From Euptelea pleiosperma (taxonomy: Eukaryota > Streptophyta > Magnoliopsida > Ranunculales > Eupteleaceae): a DNA stretch of 64,000 bases. Shown piece by piece: positions 23,986 to 35,410 of this stretch. A program made the position numbers and the translations under genes. The number at the start of each line of letters is the position of its first letter. The stretch's first letter is position 1. A model generated the notes under the pieces. That model was not told where the DNA came from. It made no database searches and worked only from the letters and a program-made list of their open reading frames with translations. Where the stretch lies: positions 11,099,248 to 11,163,247 of the forward strand of contig CM068551.1 of assembly GCA_035048495.1 (NCBI GenBank), written 5' to 3'.

Positions 23986-24888
23986 ATAATTGTTAAGATT
24001 TTTAAATATTCTTTATTTGAAACATAAAAAACCAACAGTTACAACCTCCACACCTTATGCTAAATGGCCATTTTCCCTCAATGTTGCTTCTTCAATCTCT
24101 AAAAAAGAACATCACCATAATTTTGTAGGGATAAGGAACAAAATGAGTATGCATTGTAACAGAGCATTGGAAAAGGTACATTTGTTTCGAGCTTTCGATG
24201 GTGGTGAGGAGGAGAAAATTTAGTACGCGGAGCATTTTTAGATGTGGAGATAAGGAACCAATAATGAACAGCCATCTTTACAATGGAAGGCATTGATGTT
24301 GTACTGCTTACCCGTGTGGAAGCTAGAATCCGCCGAAGACAAGAACCAGCGAGAATGTACGAATGGTGGCACCCGATTGTTTCCATTCATTACACACCGA
24401 AAACTCTCCGTATTCTAAATTTTCTTGGTGAAGAGTGCTTAAGCAAGCCCAAGACTTGAGGATGGGCACAAGATTAAACAAGGATTGACATGCCTCGAAA
24501 TAATATAGCATGGCTTAGGCGAGCTCAGGGATGAATTTACAACTTGTACCATTAAAATCGAGGATGAAGACCTGGGTCTAGACCATTTATTTGATGAGCC
24601 ATAAAATGTGGCCAGAGCTTGATCACAAGGTAATAGGTGCAAATAAAGCCTGCCCCAATATGAGATAGGCTAAAGGGCCTGACAGGGAAGCTTAGCTGAT
24701 CCACACTTGTAGCAATGGGCATCAATTACCCAGGCTCAAGCCAATGGTCATGCAGAATGGGACGGTTAATGACAACAATCTTTGGTAGCATCGCTCAATG
24801 GTGCTTTTGTTCGCACCACCAGCGTCTGATGCTATCCTGTTTTAAATACAGAGAAAGGAGGAACTAGAGCTTGGGGCAAAATCAAAGG
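23986..24888. other. No supported gene
   Basis: Open frames of 60-95 codons occur on the minus strand, but none has a recognisable domain, and neighbouring frames do not join into a model with good splice sites. The insertion of element G at 24894 separates this DNA from 32334 onward. Confidence 0.4.
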
Positions 24889-24893
24889 TTTTA

Positions 24894-25523
24894 TGACGTA
24901 GCGGAAGCACGAAGTTAATCACGAAAACAAATTGGGAAGAAGAACATCGTCTTCAACCCGAAATAAACCTTGAATCCACAAGGAAGAGAGTAAAAGAAGA
25001 CTTAAACAATAACTTCATTGATACTTTCGTCCAACTACAACCCTCTTAAATAGGGCAAATCAATAACGAGACTTAGAAACTTACTAAAAGTCTAAAGCGG
25101 CTAAAAATAGGAAAAAAGATAAAAAAAATAGAATTTCTCACTAATTGTAGAATGGATAGTCGCAAATCTTAGAAACACGTCAGAATCGATGGGGAGTGAT
25201 TCTGACTTCCACGACTCAAGTTATAGCCAAAATGAAATTCTCCAAAAATAGCAAAAATACCGTTTTGACCCACTAGACTATGGAATTTGGTCAAAATGAG
25301 GCGTACATCATGAGCAAAGCTGATGACTTTCGAAGATCTCGTTGTTTCCTTTCAAAGAGGTCCGGCCCCGAGTAGTTCCGACACTAAAGACAATTACGTT
25401 AATGCCTATTACATCCTTTTTAGTGTTTCTTTAGCGTTAATGCCTGCTACGTCCTTTTAACACCGTTTGGACTTTTGACGGTCCAAATGCTCCATGAATT
25501 CTTTTGCAATGTGTTCTACATCA
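24894..25523 (-). repeat. 3' LTR of element G (630 bp)
   Basis: On the minus strand it begins TGATGTAGAACACA and ends CTACGTCA. It matches 30012-30142 plus 31804-32328. A purine-rich tract, AAGTGGAAAGGAA read on the minus strand at 25524-25536, directly precedes it and is the expected polypurine tract. Confidence 0.9.
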
Positions 25524-25534
25524 TTCCTTTCCAC

Positions 25535-28500
25535 TTAAAAAGAACTCGTCCTCGAGTTCACCAAAGGCAATAGATGAGAGTCTGACGCATGGTACTCGAA
25601 TAAATCTCGCACGTTGAAAGTCTTCGAAATAGCCATAATGTCAGGGAGATCAACGACATAAGCATTATCGTTAATCTTGTGCAAGATCTTACACGGGCCA
25701 ATTTTCTTCTGCTTCAACTTATTGTACGTACCCACTGGGAACCTTTTCTTGCGTAGATGAACCACAACCATATCACCTTCTTTAAAAACTTTCAAACGCA
25801 TGTGTTTGTCAGCTGCAACTTTATACTTGGCGGCGGCTTCTTCCAAATGCTTCTTGACGTCTGTATGGATTGACATCATCTTTTCAACCATATGGTCAGC
25901 AACAACACTCATACCTAGCAATTTCGGCAAGGGGACCAAATCTAGAGTGTGTGTAGGGAGTCGTCCGTAGACAATCTCGAATGGTGATTTGCCGGTAGAA
26001 CGATTAACCACATTATTATAGGCAAACTTGACTTGGGCAAGTGCAAAATCCCACTGCTTTGGTCTCTCGCTAGATAAACTCCGCATGATATTTCCCAAAG
26101 TACGGTTCACCACTTCTGTCTGGCCATCTGTTTGGGGATGACACGTACTGCTATACTGCAATGAAGTATCCAAACGTCTCCACAATGTACGCCAGAAATG
26201 GCTCAAGAACTTGCTATCACGATCATAAGTGATAGTCTTGTGGAGACCGTGCAAGCGAACAATCTCTTTAAAGAATAAATTGATGATGTTGGTGGCATCC
26301 GACGTCTTTTGCACGCAATAAAGTGTGCCATCTTTGAAAACCTGTCAATCACCACAAACACAGAACCATACCTCGTTGAGTCCGTGGAAGACCCAACACA
26401 AAGTCCATAGATAGATCTTCCCATGGTGCATTAGGAATCGATAATGGAGTGTAGAGACCTGTATTCTGTGCATGACCCTTGGCGCTTGACAAGTGTAACA
26501 TCGCTGTACATAACATCCCACGTCTCTTTTCAACTGTAGCCAATAGTATCTATTTTCAACTAAGGCAATACTTTTGTCACGTCCCATGTGACTGCCTAGT
26601 CCTCCACCATGTTTTTCTTGAATAATGTGTTCTCGGAGAGAATTCTTGGGAATGCATAATCGGGTCCCTTTAAAAAGGAAACCTCCCTGAATCTGATATT
26701 CACTCGAACCTGGTTGTTTAGATGTGCATTTAGTCCACTCGTCCTAGAAATCTTCATCATCGGCATACAAGTCCTTTAAGTAATCGAACCCGATTACCTC
26801 ACTTTGGACACTGTAAGTAAGGTAGCTCGTCTGCTCAACGCATCAGTTACTTTATTTTTCTCCCCAGATTTGTGCTTCAAGACAAAAGTAAACTCCTGGA
26901 TCGTAGTAATCCATCTAGCATGCATACGATTTGGAGTTGTCGAGTTGTTGATGAATTTTAAAGCCTGATGATCTGTATGCAAGATGAATTCTCGCTGTAC
27001 CAGATAATGCTTCTAGTGTCGTGGAGATTGTACTACAGCATATAACTCCAACTCGTACGTAGACCACTTCTTCCGAGCGTCGCTCAACTTTTCACTATAA
27101 AACGCAATCGGTCATCCCTCCCGAGAAAGAACAGCTCCAATACCTATGTAAGAGGCATCACAGTTTACTTCGAATAATTTTTCGAAGCTAGGTAGAGCTA
27201 AAACGGGAGTAGAAGTTAGCTTTTCCTTGATCAATGCAAAACTCTGTTCGGCTTCGTCTGTCCACTGAAATTGTTTCTATTTCTGTTTTAGGCAATCTGT
27301 GAGTGGAGTGGCAATAATACTAAAGTTTCTCACGAATTGCCTGTAGAAAGTGGCCAATCCATGGAAGCTACCCACTTTACTAATAGATTTAGGCGTAGGC
27401 CATTCTCGAATGGCTCTCACCTTTTCTTCGTCTACTTTGATGCCCGATGAACTTACCACATAACCCAGAAATACAAGATTGTTGGTAAGAAAACTGCACT
27501 TCTTGAGATTGACGTATAGACTATTCTCTTGAAGTACAATAAACACATCTCGAAGATGTTGGACATACTCGTTCTCATCATGGCTATAAATCAAGATATC
27601 ATCAAAGTAGACGACCACGAACCGCCCAACTAAGGGTTTGAGCACCTCGTTCATCACTCTCATAACGTACTGGGTGCATTGGATAACCTAAAAGGCATTA
27701 CCAACCACTCATACAAGCCCTCTTTTGTCTTGAAAGCTGTCTTCCACTCATCGCCCGGCCTGATACGAATCTGATGATAGCTACTCTTCAAATCGATCTT
27801 AGAAAACACCTTGGCACCTTCAAGCATATCTAACATGTAATCAAGCAGTGGTATAGGGAACCTATACTTCACAGTTATCTTGTTGATGGCTCTGCTATCT
27901 ATGCACATCCTCCAACTCCCATCTTTCTTAGGATTTAACAGAGCTGGTACTGCACAAGGGCTCATACTTTCTCTGATCGATCCCTTATGAAGTAGTTCCT
28001 CAACCGGCCTTGTAAAATTTTGAACTCTTTCGGGCTCATCCGATAATGTAGCAGATTAGGCAAGCTTGCTTCGAGGGCTAGGTCAATGTGATGTTGTGCA
28101 TCCCTCATAGGGCACAGTCCACTTGGCAAGTCTTTAGGCATAATCTCTTCAAATTCGGCCAGCAAAGGTCTCTATTTGTTAGGGACTTCTAACGTGTTTA
28201 CATCGTCACCCTTCACAATTAGGGCATACATCTCCCCAGTCTCTTTAGATTCTTCAACAATGTCGCTAGCAATTAGAAAAGATTGCCCCTCCACTTTAGA
28301 AGCTTTGGGACGACTCTCTCTTGTCATTGGGGCAAGGATAATTTTAACCCCCTCCTTGAAAAATGTGAAAGTATTGTCCTTGCCTCTATGGATAGAGTTA
28401 ACATCGTACTGCCAAGGTATTCCGAGCTGTATATGGCAGGTATCCATATCAACTACATCACATATAATTTCATCTTTATAGAATTTTCCAATGGACAATG

Positions 28501-28800
28501 GAATCTTACACTGCTCAATTACCTTAGTTTCACCAACCTGCTTGATTCAGTCTATCGAGTACAGAGAGGGATGCTTCTCGGTTTTCAACTGTAGTTTATC
28601 CACCATGGTTCTGGACACAATATTTTTGCTACTGCCTCCATCTATGATCAAGTCACAGACACGTTGATTGACTGTACATCGCGTTCGGAAGATATTGTCT
28701 CATAGGATCAATCTCTTGTTTTGGCGCATATAACAGTCTGCGCACCATAAGAGAGACTCCCTCGTCCCCATAGGTCATATCAGCCTTCATCGTCCTCATC
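25535..28800 (-). pseudogene. pol: Ty3/gypsy pol relic: protease, RT, RNase H, integrase
   Basis: Read on the minus strand: an aspartic-protease motif IIDGGSSKN near 28660-28620; reverse transcriptase 28165-27277 with [13 protein letters not shown] and the catalytic VVYFDDILIYS near 27624-27585; RNase H remains around 26990-26794 (LHTDHQALKF, DALSRR); integrase with the HHCC zinc region (CYVQRCYTC) near 26590-26500 and core motifs [23 protein letters not shown] and [13 protein letters not shown]; and a C-terminal [14 protein letters not shown] motif. The pol polyprotein would make and integrate element DNA. Here it is broken: one T is missing near 27662 (APST, then a stop where FM is expected), and the integrase switches frame near 26424 and 26314. 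It cannot yield an intact polyprotein. Confidence 0.9.
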
Positions 28801-28859
28801 TTCATCATATTGGTCCACCTCATCGTCATCGACTACTTCTGCATGGGTCGTCAAATTGG

Positions 28860-29978
28860 CCGTCTGACGCTGTGGGCATTGATTCGAACGATGTCCGGTC
28901 TGGCCACACCGATAACACTTAATCGGCTGTGGTGGGGCGTACGGATTTGAGGACATTCCTCTGCTAGTGCTGGCTCCTCCGCCTGGCCTGACCTGACTAC
29001 TCCCCGAATCTCAATTTGTAGTCGATGGTTGGGTACCTCCCCGGACTGGTGTTTTACTCGGAGTCTGCAATGACTCTTGCACTATCGCAGGTGCAAAAGA
29101 CTTCCCCATGGTTTGACTTCGTAACCCTGGATGATCAAGTTGGGTTTCAACCCTGGTTGCTAGCTGTACTGCGTCAGTCAGCGTGTACACAGGTTGCATC
29201 GCAACCTGATCCTAGATGGCCATTCGCAATCCTCCCAGGAATCTCGCCACTAACTGTGACTCGAATTCAGCTAGATCATTGCATGCTGCTAGCCGGTAGA
29301 ATTCTGTAACATAATCTCGAACTGTGCAATTTCCTTGACGACAATTTTGATATTGCTGATATAGTACCTAATCATAATCGGTGGGAAGGAAATGCGCCCT
29401 CAACAATTGCTTCATCCGTTGCCATGATCAGATTGGGGCTTTGGCCTGACGGGTTCGCGATAGTTGTAACTGCTCCCACCAAGCTGAGGTTCCTCCTTTA
29501 AGCTTGTAGGCAACGAGCTTAACCCTCTTTTCTTCAGCGATCTCCATGTATTCGAAGAACCGTTCGACCTTCAAAGCCAATCGAGGAAATTCTCAATGTG
29601 GAGAAGGCCATTGAAGGAAGGGAGGTCCACCTTGAGACGAAAATCATGATCTTGCGAGGTATTCCTTCGCCCTCCTTGTTGAAGAACAAAATTATCGATC
29701 TCTTCATCGCTAGACTCACTATCATAGCCTCGCCTGCGATTATTCTCGATCCTTGGATCACGATCACTCATATTTCTATTGTTGGGTATCGGTCATTCAT
29801 TACCTTGAATCTGGTTTCTACCGAAAGCCAAAGTTAATTGTGCAATTACGGCATGCATAACCTGTAGTGACTGTTGAGTCTCTCGTTGGAAGGCCTTAAA
29901 CATAGATGCTGATACTGATCGATTCTCGGGAGCACCATCCACTAGGTTTGTCGAGCCGAGTCCATCATTGACAGCCAT
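28860..29978 (-). pseudogene. gag: Ty3/gypsy gag relic with CCHC zinc knuckle
   Basis: A start at 29978 (MAVNDGLGST) opens the likely gag. The frame breaks repeatedly (pieces at 29978-29793, 29771-29571 and 29199-29011). Near the end, 28920-28872 read on the minus strand encodes CYRCGQTGHRSNQC, a CX2CX4HX4C nucleocapsid zinc knuckle that binds the element RNA. Gag lies directly before the protease as expected. Low similarity of gag proteins in general means only the zinc knuckle is diagnostic. Confidence 0.8.
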
Positions 29979-29996
29979 GGAACAAGGGAAATCCTC

Positions 29997-30008
29997 GCTC
30001 TAATACCA
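29997..30008 (-). promoter_or_regulatory. Primer-binding site of element G
   Basis: The minus strand reads TGGTATTAGAGC just inside the 5' LTR end. It differs by one base from the initiator tRNA-Met site TGGTATCAGAGC seen in element H. It fixes the minus orientation of G. Confidence 0.85.
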
Positions 30009-30980
30009 ACTTGACGTAGCAGAAGCACGAAGTTAATCACAAAAATGAACTGGGAAGAAGAACACCGTTTTCAATCTGAAATAAACCTTAAATCCACAAG
30101 AGAGTAAAAGAAGACTTAAATAATAACTTCATTGATACTTTCTGAAATTCCACCGGTCCGTTCTCTTTAACTCAATATACCTAGAAGGGGGGTTGATTGG
30201 GTATTTAAAATTAATTATACCTATACAATTTTACTGGTCTATGGTATGGGGATAAAATCTCATGCCTTGGTTGTTTGAAAAAGAATTATCACAACCGACT
30301 CAAATTAAATATACCTCCGTGGTATATTGTCTTTTTGTCGTTTGATCTAATCAGGATAGAATGTGGAACACAAAAACAATCACACAAGACAAGATATTTT
30401 TACGTGAAAACCTTAGCCAAGAAAAAACCACGGGACCACGTCCAGACAGAAAGTATCACTAACTGAAAAGTTAAACGAAACAAAGGTTACCTACGCAGCA
30501 CCGTTGCAAATACAGCATACAACCTTAGTCAAGGCCCACTGCCGATGCATCCACGTCCTCTGAATCAACGCTACGAATCCACGCGCACCCTTTCAGCCAA
30601 GAAGCCTTATCCGCTTGTTCAGTTTGGTACACCCCAAACCTACCTTCAACCGGTTCCTCCGATCTTAATTCTAAACACTCCCGCCTTTGCAGAAGGTGAA
30701 GGATTCAGTACACCCTGAACCCCAAGTTGCTTAAAAGTGTTTGAGTCACACTGATACTCTCAGGCATACTAGGTTGAATATAGAAGTGGAAAACCTAGGC
30801 TGAGTAAAGATCAAGCTCTTGGCTTTGATCGATAAGAGAACAAGCTCACAAGATGTGACTGAAAACAATCTTCTTGCTCTTCGAATTGGACACTCTGATA
30901 AATATAACCTTTACTTCTCTTTCTTGAAGATTAAGTCACTCTGTGTCTCTGTGTGTGTTTAGAGAAAGCATAGAAGGGTT

Positions 30981-30990
30981 CTATTTATAG
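30981..30990 (-). promoter_or_regulatory. TATA box of solo LTR F
   Basis: The minus strand reads TTCTATAAATAGAAC. It lies about 90 bp downstream, in the LTR's own sense, of the AATCGATT array, so it probably marks the U3/R promoter of the LTR. Confidence 0.7.
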
Positions 30991-31077
30991 AATTTCAAGT
31001 CCCCGAGTCGTGTGAAATGTGGGATAATGGAACTATGAATTTCGGATCTGAGAAAAATCAATTCTGTTCAAGGTCCA

Positions 31078-31452
31078 ATCGATTGTACACTTGGTCCAAT
31101 CGATTGGGGACAAGTGTCTAATCGATTGGGCTCAATAAGTTTTTTGTTCCGAAGACACCAATCGATTGCACAGGGTTCTCCAATCGATTTGACATTTATA
31201 ACTTTCTATTCCAAAGGCTCCAATCGATTACCCAGAGTCTCCAATCGATTGTACTCTGAAAGATTTCTTTCCTGAAGGCTCAAATTGATTACACAGTGTC
31301 TCTAATCGATTGTACTCAATTATATTTCTGCCTCGTAGTCTCCAATCGATTACACAGTGTCTCCAATCGATTGGGCTCAATTAAGTTTCTGCATCGTAGT
31401 CTCCAATCGATTACACAGTGTCTCCAATCGATTGGGCTATGTCCAATCGATT
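31078..31452. repeat. Array of 13 AATCGATT palindromes in U3 of solo LTR F
   Basis: AATCGATT occurs 13 times exactly, plus one variant (AAATTGATT near 31282), in about 375 bp, mostly as CCAATCGATT. From about 31210 the copies come in pairs about 21 bp apart, separated by a spacer like ACACAGTGTCT, with a pair period of about 60 bp. Position just upstream of the TATA suggests repeated binding sites for a transcription factor. No protein can be assigned from sequence. Confidence 0.9.
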
Positions 31453-32333
31453 GGACTTTCCCACTATTCAATATAATTGACTTTGACTCAGGTCTGTCCA
31501 ATGACTCAGTTTGACCATTATATTTTGTTCATTTTAATAAACTCCTATGGCTACTAAGTCACATATCTTCCTAATCGAGCGTACACGATTGTTAACTGAC
31601 AAATCGACAGTTACTCAGATGACTCTTGTCGTCAACCGTCTGATTCTTGTTGTCTCTGTCTTTTAGTCTTCACGTAGTTGACGAAATATGTGTACCACAA
31701 CATCTTCACGCTACACTTGTGCTCGTAGGAACGGTTAAAAGAATGTTTTTATGTCAAACGGAATCTTTGCCAAATTCAATATGAAAATATTCTTTACACT
31801 TTCGTCTAACTACGTCCATCATAAATAGGACAAATCAATAACGATACTTAGAAACTTACTAAAAGTCTAAAACGACTAAAAATAGGGAAAAAGATAAAAA
31901 AAAATAAAAATTCCCACTATTCGTAGAATGGATAGTCGAAGATCTTAGAAACACGTCAGAATCAACGGGGAGTGATTCTGACTTCCACGACTCAAGTTAT
32001 TGCCAAAATGAAATTCTCCAAAAATAGCCAAAATGTCGTTTTGACCCACTAGACGATGGAATTTGGTCAAAATGAGGCGTACATCATGAGCGAAGCTGAT
32101 GATTTTCGAAGATCTCATCGTTTCCTTTCAAAGAGATTCAGCCCTGTGCAGTTCTGACACTAAAGACAATTACGTTAATGCTTATTACGTCCTTTTTAGT
32201 GTTTCTTTAGCATTAATGCCCGTTACGTCCTTTTAACACCGTTTGGACTTTTGACGGTCCAAACGCACCTTTTGGACTTTTGACGGTCTAAACGCTCCAT
32301 GAATTCTTCTACTATGTGTTCTACATCATTTTA

Positions 32334-32991
32334 ACCTATGGGGACTCCTTTGTTGTAAACATTTGCAAAAGAGGTTCCCTCCAATGTTTGGAGGAAAGCT
32401 GAATATTTTCTTGTAACCCACCTTTGTTCTCTACATAGAGGAAATTAAGAATATTTTTGAACACTTGGCATTAGTATGTCATCAAGAATTCCATAGTTGA
32501 GCCTGAGACAAATACCGAAAGAGAAAAAGGGTGGATAAAATAAATGCGAAAGAATTCGAACTAGGAATCTCAATACACAGTGTACACATACAAAACATAC
32601 AGTCACAACATGAAAAATAAAATTAAACAAACAAATACAGCTTCAATTGTATAGACCTTACTACTTCACAATGTGATGAAACAATGATAGCTTCCTACCC
32701 ATTACATTCTAGTTGAAGGGTCGACTGCGAGTGCAAAACTGATTAAGAATTCAACTCACAGGAAGAACCACCATTACTGAAAGAAAATACGAAAAAATGT
32801 CAAAAAAAAAAAATCAACTTCTAATTCATGGTGAGAGGGAGGAAGGGAAAAATAAATTCTAGCTAAAAGAGAGAACACATGAGCAGTCCTATTTCTTGCA
32901 TCTGCATCTATTTGAGTAATGTTTAATTTCTTTGTTTTTTGGGTGAACATGCTTTGGCTTTAAATCAAACTTCAAACCCATTTGAGAAGTA
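32334..32991. other. Intergenic DNA downstream of the pirin gene
   Basis: This is the continuation of the DNA into which element G inserted. The part nearest 32992 is probably the 3' untranslated region of the pirin gene, AT-rich with A-runs at 32805-32816. No other gene is seen. Confidence 0.5.
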
Positions 32992-34254
32992 TTAACCCAG
33001 TGGTTGAGATTTCCAGTACTTGGCCTTTTCAAATCCGTTCCGGCCAAACTGATAGTCTTCTATGGTCTGATCGATCTCGGCTTGTGTGTTCATCACGAAT
33101 GGACCATACTGAACAACGGGTTCGTTAAGAGGCTGTCCTCCGATTAGGACGAATCTAAGCAGCTTGGCAGACTTGTTCCAGACACTGAACCCATCTCCAG
33201 GACCCAAGACCAGGACATGGTGAGCTGTTTGTGGGGACAAATTCATGGAACCGAAGGTTCCCTCACCTTCAATGACATATACAAAGGAATTCCACAACTC
33301 TGGGATACTCTGGTGCAGTTGTGCTCCAGGTTTTAGAGTGAAATCAAGGTACATTGTAGGTGTTCGGGTATACACTGGCGATTGGACCCCCATTGCTTCT
33401 CCTGCTATAATCCGGACCTCAACCCCATCTTTCTCTGCCCTCTTGATGTCTTCACTTAACAACTCTTGGTACCTTGGCTCAACCCTGCATTTATGGTTTT
33501 GAATTCAAATCCAGGATATCCTTGTCTTTGTATATCTAGACAACAAAGAGTAGATAAGTGAAATATATGTTGATCGGATTCTTACATTTTGTCTTTGGAT
33601 GATAGATTGATCCAGAGCTGCAAACCCTTCTGGGTTCCTTCTCTTGCTGGCATTTCTGAGTGAATTATCCCTCTACCTGCAGTCATCCACTGCAAAACAA
33701 AATAAGAGCAGAAAGAGACCCAAAACATCAAATTCAATATACTAAAATATGTAATTTCGTTATTTTTGTCGAGAAGGGATTCATTGATCTCAATTGGAGT
33801 CTATACCTGCACATCACCAGTTCTAATTGTTCCCTTGTGACCTGCAAAATCTTGATGAGTGAAAGCTCCCTGAAATCCATGGAACACCAATTCAGTTTAT
33901 AATTATCTGAATTCTCCATAAAAGAGTTTTTGGTTTTGAAAAAAAAAAAAAAAAACTGGAAACTTAAAATAATTCTTTCCTGCAACATGTATGTAACGGT
34001 CTCAAAACCTGAAAAAACAGAACCTAAATTAGAATTCTAAAAAAAAATAGAGAATAAATAACATCTCAGGCACCATAAATAGATTAAATCTCTTAGATAC
34101 AAAATCGAAGAAAACATGGAGACGGATTGATAAGACCCCTCAAACAAACCTCTATGTGGATGGTCAGGAAATCCAGCAGGAGCCGAAACTGCAAGATCAG
34201 CCAACCCCATAAAGTCTTAATAACGATCTATCTTTCTAATCAGAAACCAATACA

Positions 34255-34299
<45 letters not shown>

Positions 34300-34680
34300 C
34301 CAGATAAGATGTTACCTGAGAATTCATCCAACATGAGAAAAGGATCCAAATACTTCAACTCCATCCTGAAAATCTCCCAAAACCCCACATCAAATGATTA
34401 CCCAGAAACCATTATTGCATGCTAGATTGTAAAACTTATTTTTGATTAAGGTCTGGTAGGGGTCTGCCCAACCCCAAACCATTCCCTCCAAAAATATATA
34501 GAAAAAAAAAAGCAGAGAGAAAAATTGCAGGAGTAAACAAGAAAAGGAGCAAGAGAAAGACCTCCCAACGCTTCTTCTAACAACAGCTCCATCTCCCTCA
34601 TGTTGAGGCTTGGCCAATACTCTCTTCACCACCAATCTGGGTCTGCTAAAACCAGAGTTTTGATCTCCACCTCCAGACAT
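32992..34680 (-). CDS. Pirin-like protein (cupin family), seven exons
   Basis: Pirins are cytosolic/nuclear two-cupin metal proteins; family members act as redox-sensing regulators or quercetin dioxygenases. Exons on the minus strand: 34562-34680, 34316-34365, 34150-34188, 33980-34008, 33807-33869, 33586-33689 and 32992-33484. They sum to 897 nt, 298 residues, close to the usual 290 or so. All four metal ligands of the N-terminal cupin are visible: His66 and His68 in FPDHPHRGF, and His110 and Glu112 in IIHSEMP. Other family hallmarks are LDPFLMLDEFS, TVTYMLQGAFTH and QWMTAGRG. The reading frame holds across every junction. Introns have GT-AG ends except intron 4 (33870-33979), which begins GA where GTAAG is expected. 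The start at 34680 is favoured because the upstream ATG (34761) lies at or before the start site predicted by the TATA box. Which pirin paralogue this is, and whether it is expressed, is not known. Confidence 0.9.
33870..33979 (-). other. Pirin intron 4 with non-canonical GA donor
   Basis: The exon before it ends ...TTGCAG after Tyr-Met-Leu-Gln and the next begins GGAGCTTTC, which joins in frame and matches the family (YMLQGAFTH). The intron starts GAAAG, one base from the consensus GTAAG, and ends TTTCAG. Its length of 110 nt is not a multiple of three, so retention would shift the frame. A T-to-A change at donor +2 is the simplest explanation. A rare GA-AG intron or a sequence error are alternatives. 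Confidence 0.8.
34257..34298. repeat. (GA)n microsatellite in pirin intron 2
   Basis: About 20 perfect AG units inside intron 2 (34189-34315), ending roughly 20 bases before the donor side of exon 2. Read on the gene's strand this is a (CT)n pyrimidine tract. Confidence 0.95.
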
Positions 34681-34783
34681 GTTCTTGACGAAAGAGGGGA
34701 TGATGATGTTGGTTTTGATTGGGGAGAGATTGAATAGGAAGCGATGATTAATAGCTCTCATATATGTCCACTCGCTTCTCTGC

Positions 34784-34792
34784 TCTATATAT
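34784..34792 (-). promoter_or_regulatory. TATA box of the pirin gene
   Basis: The minus strand reads ATATATAGA about 105 bp upstream of the ATG at 34680. Transcription would start about 30 bp downstream, near 34755, leaving a leader of about 75 nt. This places the ATG at 34761 at or outside the 5' end of the mRNA. Confidence 0.6.
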
Positions 34793-35034
34793 CTCCTCCA
34801 CGCTCCAAGTCCAACTACAACTTATATGTTAACGATCGACTCGGAGAATGCAGGGGAAATAAAAGAAAGTTTGGGTTTTCTTGGTTGGTCCATGCCACAA
34901 GTAACCGCAATGCGGGGTTGGAAGAGGCGCTGGAAAGTCGTGGGGCCCATCTATCCTCTTTGACAATTTTTGATGATCTCAATCTCATGTCATCATGATG
35001 TAGGCACTCCTTCCTACTTGAACCTTCACAAATG

Positions 35035-35410
35035 GAGTAAAACTTCTATCACAGATGCTTATGTTACAATGCAAAATACAGGCCACATGGCACGCTCTTA
35101 GTGGACGCTGACCGTATGGATGTTTGGCCAGTCCCTCAGTGGACCTCTAAACCAAAAATCAGTCTTATTAGTGATTTACAACCTTTGGATCTTTGAACCA
35201 TATAACGCTCAAATTCTAACCGTTAAAATCAACCCAAGAAAGTAATTTCAATCGAATCAAAATCACTAAACAGGTGATTTTGGGTTAGAGGTCCACTGAG
35301 GGACTGGCCAAACCTCCATCGGTCAGCGTCCACTAAGAGTGTGTCACGTGGCCTGTGTTTTGCATTGTGACAGAAGCATCAGTCAGAACGCTGTGATAGA
35401 AGTTTGACTC
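35035..35410. mobile_element. Mutator-type foldback MITE, 376 bp, TSD TCACAAATG
   Basis: Terminal inverted repeats start GAGTAAAACTTCTATCACAG on the left and GAGTCAAACTTCTATCACAG on the right (reverse complement). The inverted arms continue for about 140 bp each around a short loop. Perfect 9-bp duplications TCACAAATG flank it (35026-35034, 35411-35419), the hallmark of Mutator-like elements. It sits about 250 bp upstream of the pirin TATA box. It shares CTGACCGTATGGATGTTT with the MITE at 5017-5322. Confidence 0.9.

Larger units (their letters stand above)
30143..31798 (-). mobile_element. Solo LTR F nested in the 5' LTR of element G (1656 bp)
   Basis: It is bounded by TGAAATTCC and TTCTTTACA (TG...CA) with perfect CTTTC duplications at 30138-30142 and 31799-31803. 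The intact 3' LTR of G shows the unoccupied site ('gatactttcgtccaac' near 25021-25035). A strong minus-strand TATA (CTATAAATAG, 30981-30990) sets the orientation. Upstream of it lies an array of AATCGATT palindromes (31078-31450). The R/U5 part contains 'ttttacgtgaaaacc', a block I associate with plant LTRs. No interior adjoins it. The family is unrelated to S and may be Ty1/copia, but that is inference. Confidence 0.88.
24894..32328 (-). mobile_element. Element G: defective Ty3/gypsy retrotransposon with TSD TTTTA
   Basis: Element on the minus strand: 3' LTR 24894-25523, pol and gag 25535-29978, PBS 29997-30008, and 5' LTR 30012-32328 interrupted by solo LTR F. The target duplication TTTTA is present at 24889-24893 and 32329-32333. 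The domain order protease-RT-RNase H-integrase defines Ty3/gypsy. The integrase tail shows a GPY/F-type motif but no chromodomain I can see before the stop. Stops and frameshifts throughout make it non-functional. Clade placement (perhaps Galadriel- or Reina-like) is a guess. Confidence 0.9.
30012..32328 (-). repeat. 5' LTR of element G, split by solo LTR F
   Basis: The two pieces, 30012-30142 and 31804-32328, together match the 630-bp 3' LTR. The right piece carries an extra duplication of about 26 bp, with the block TTGGACTTTTGACGGTC present twice near 32244-32290. The break is explained by solo LTR F and its CTTTC duplication. Confidence 0.9.

Noticed and set aside
24099..24642. Minus-strand frames as exons of a host gene interrupted by element G
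   Set aside because: No recognisable domain, no convincing splice sites, and no continuation visible beyond 32334.
25535..29978. Element G as an active or virus-like element
   Set aside because: Frameshifts and stops in gag, RT and integrase, and a split 5' LTR, make it inactive. No envelope or movement-protein gene is seen.
34678..34761. Upstream ATG at 34761 extending the pirin protein by 27 residues
   Set aside because: The TATA box at 34784-34792 predicts a transcript start near 34755, at or after this ATG. The extension also has no pirin homology.
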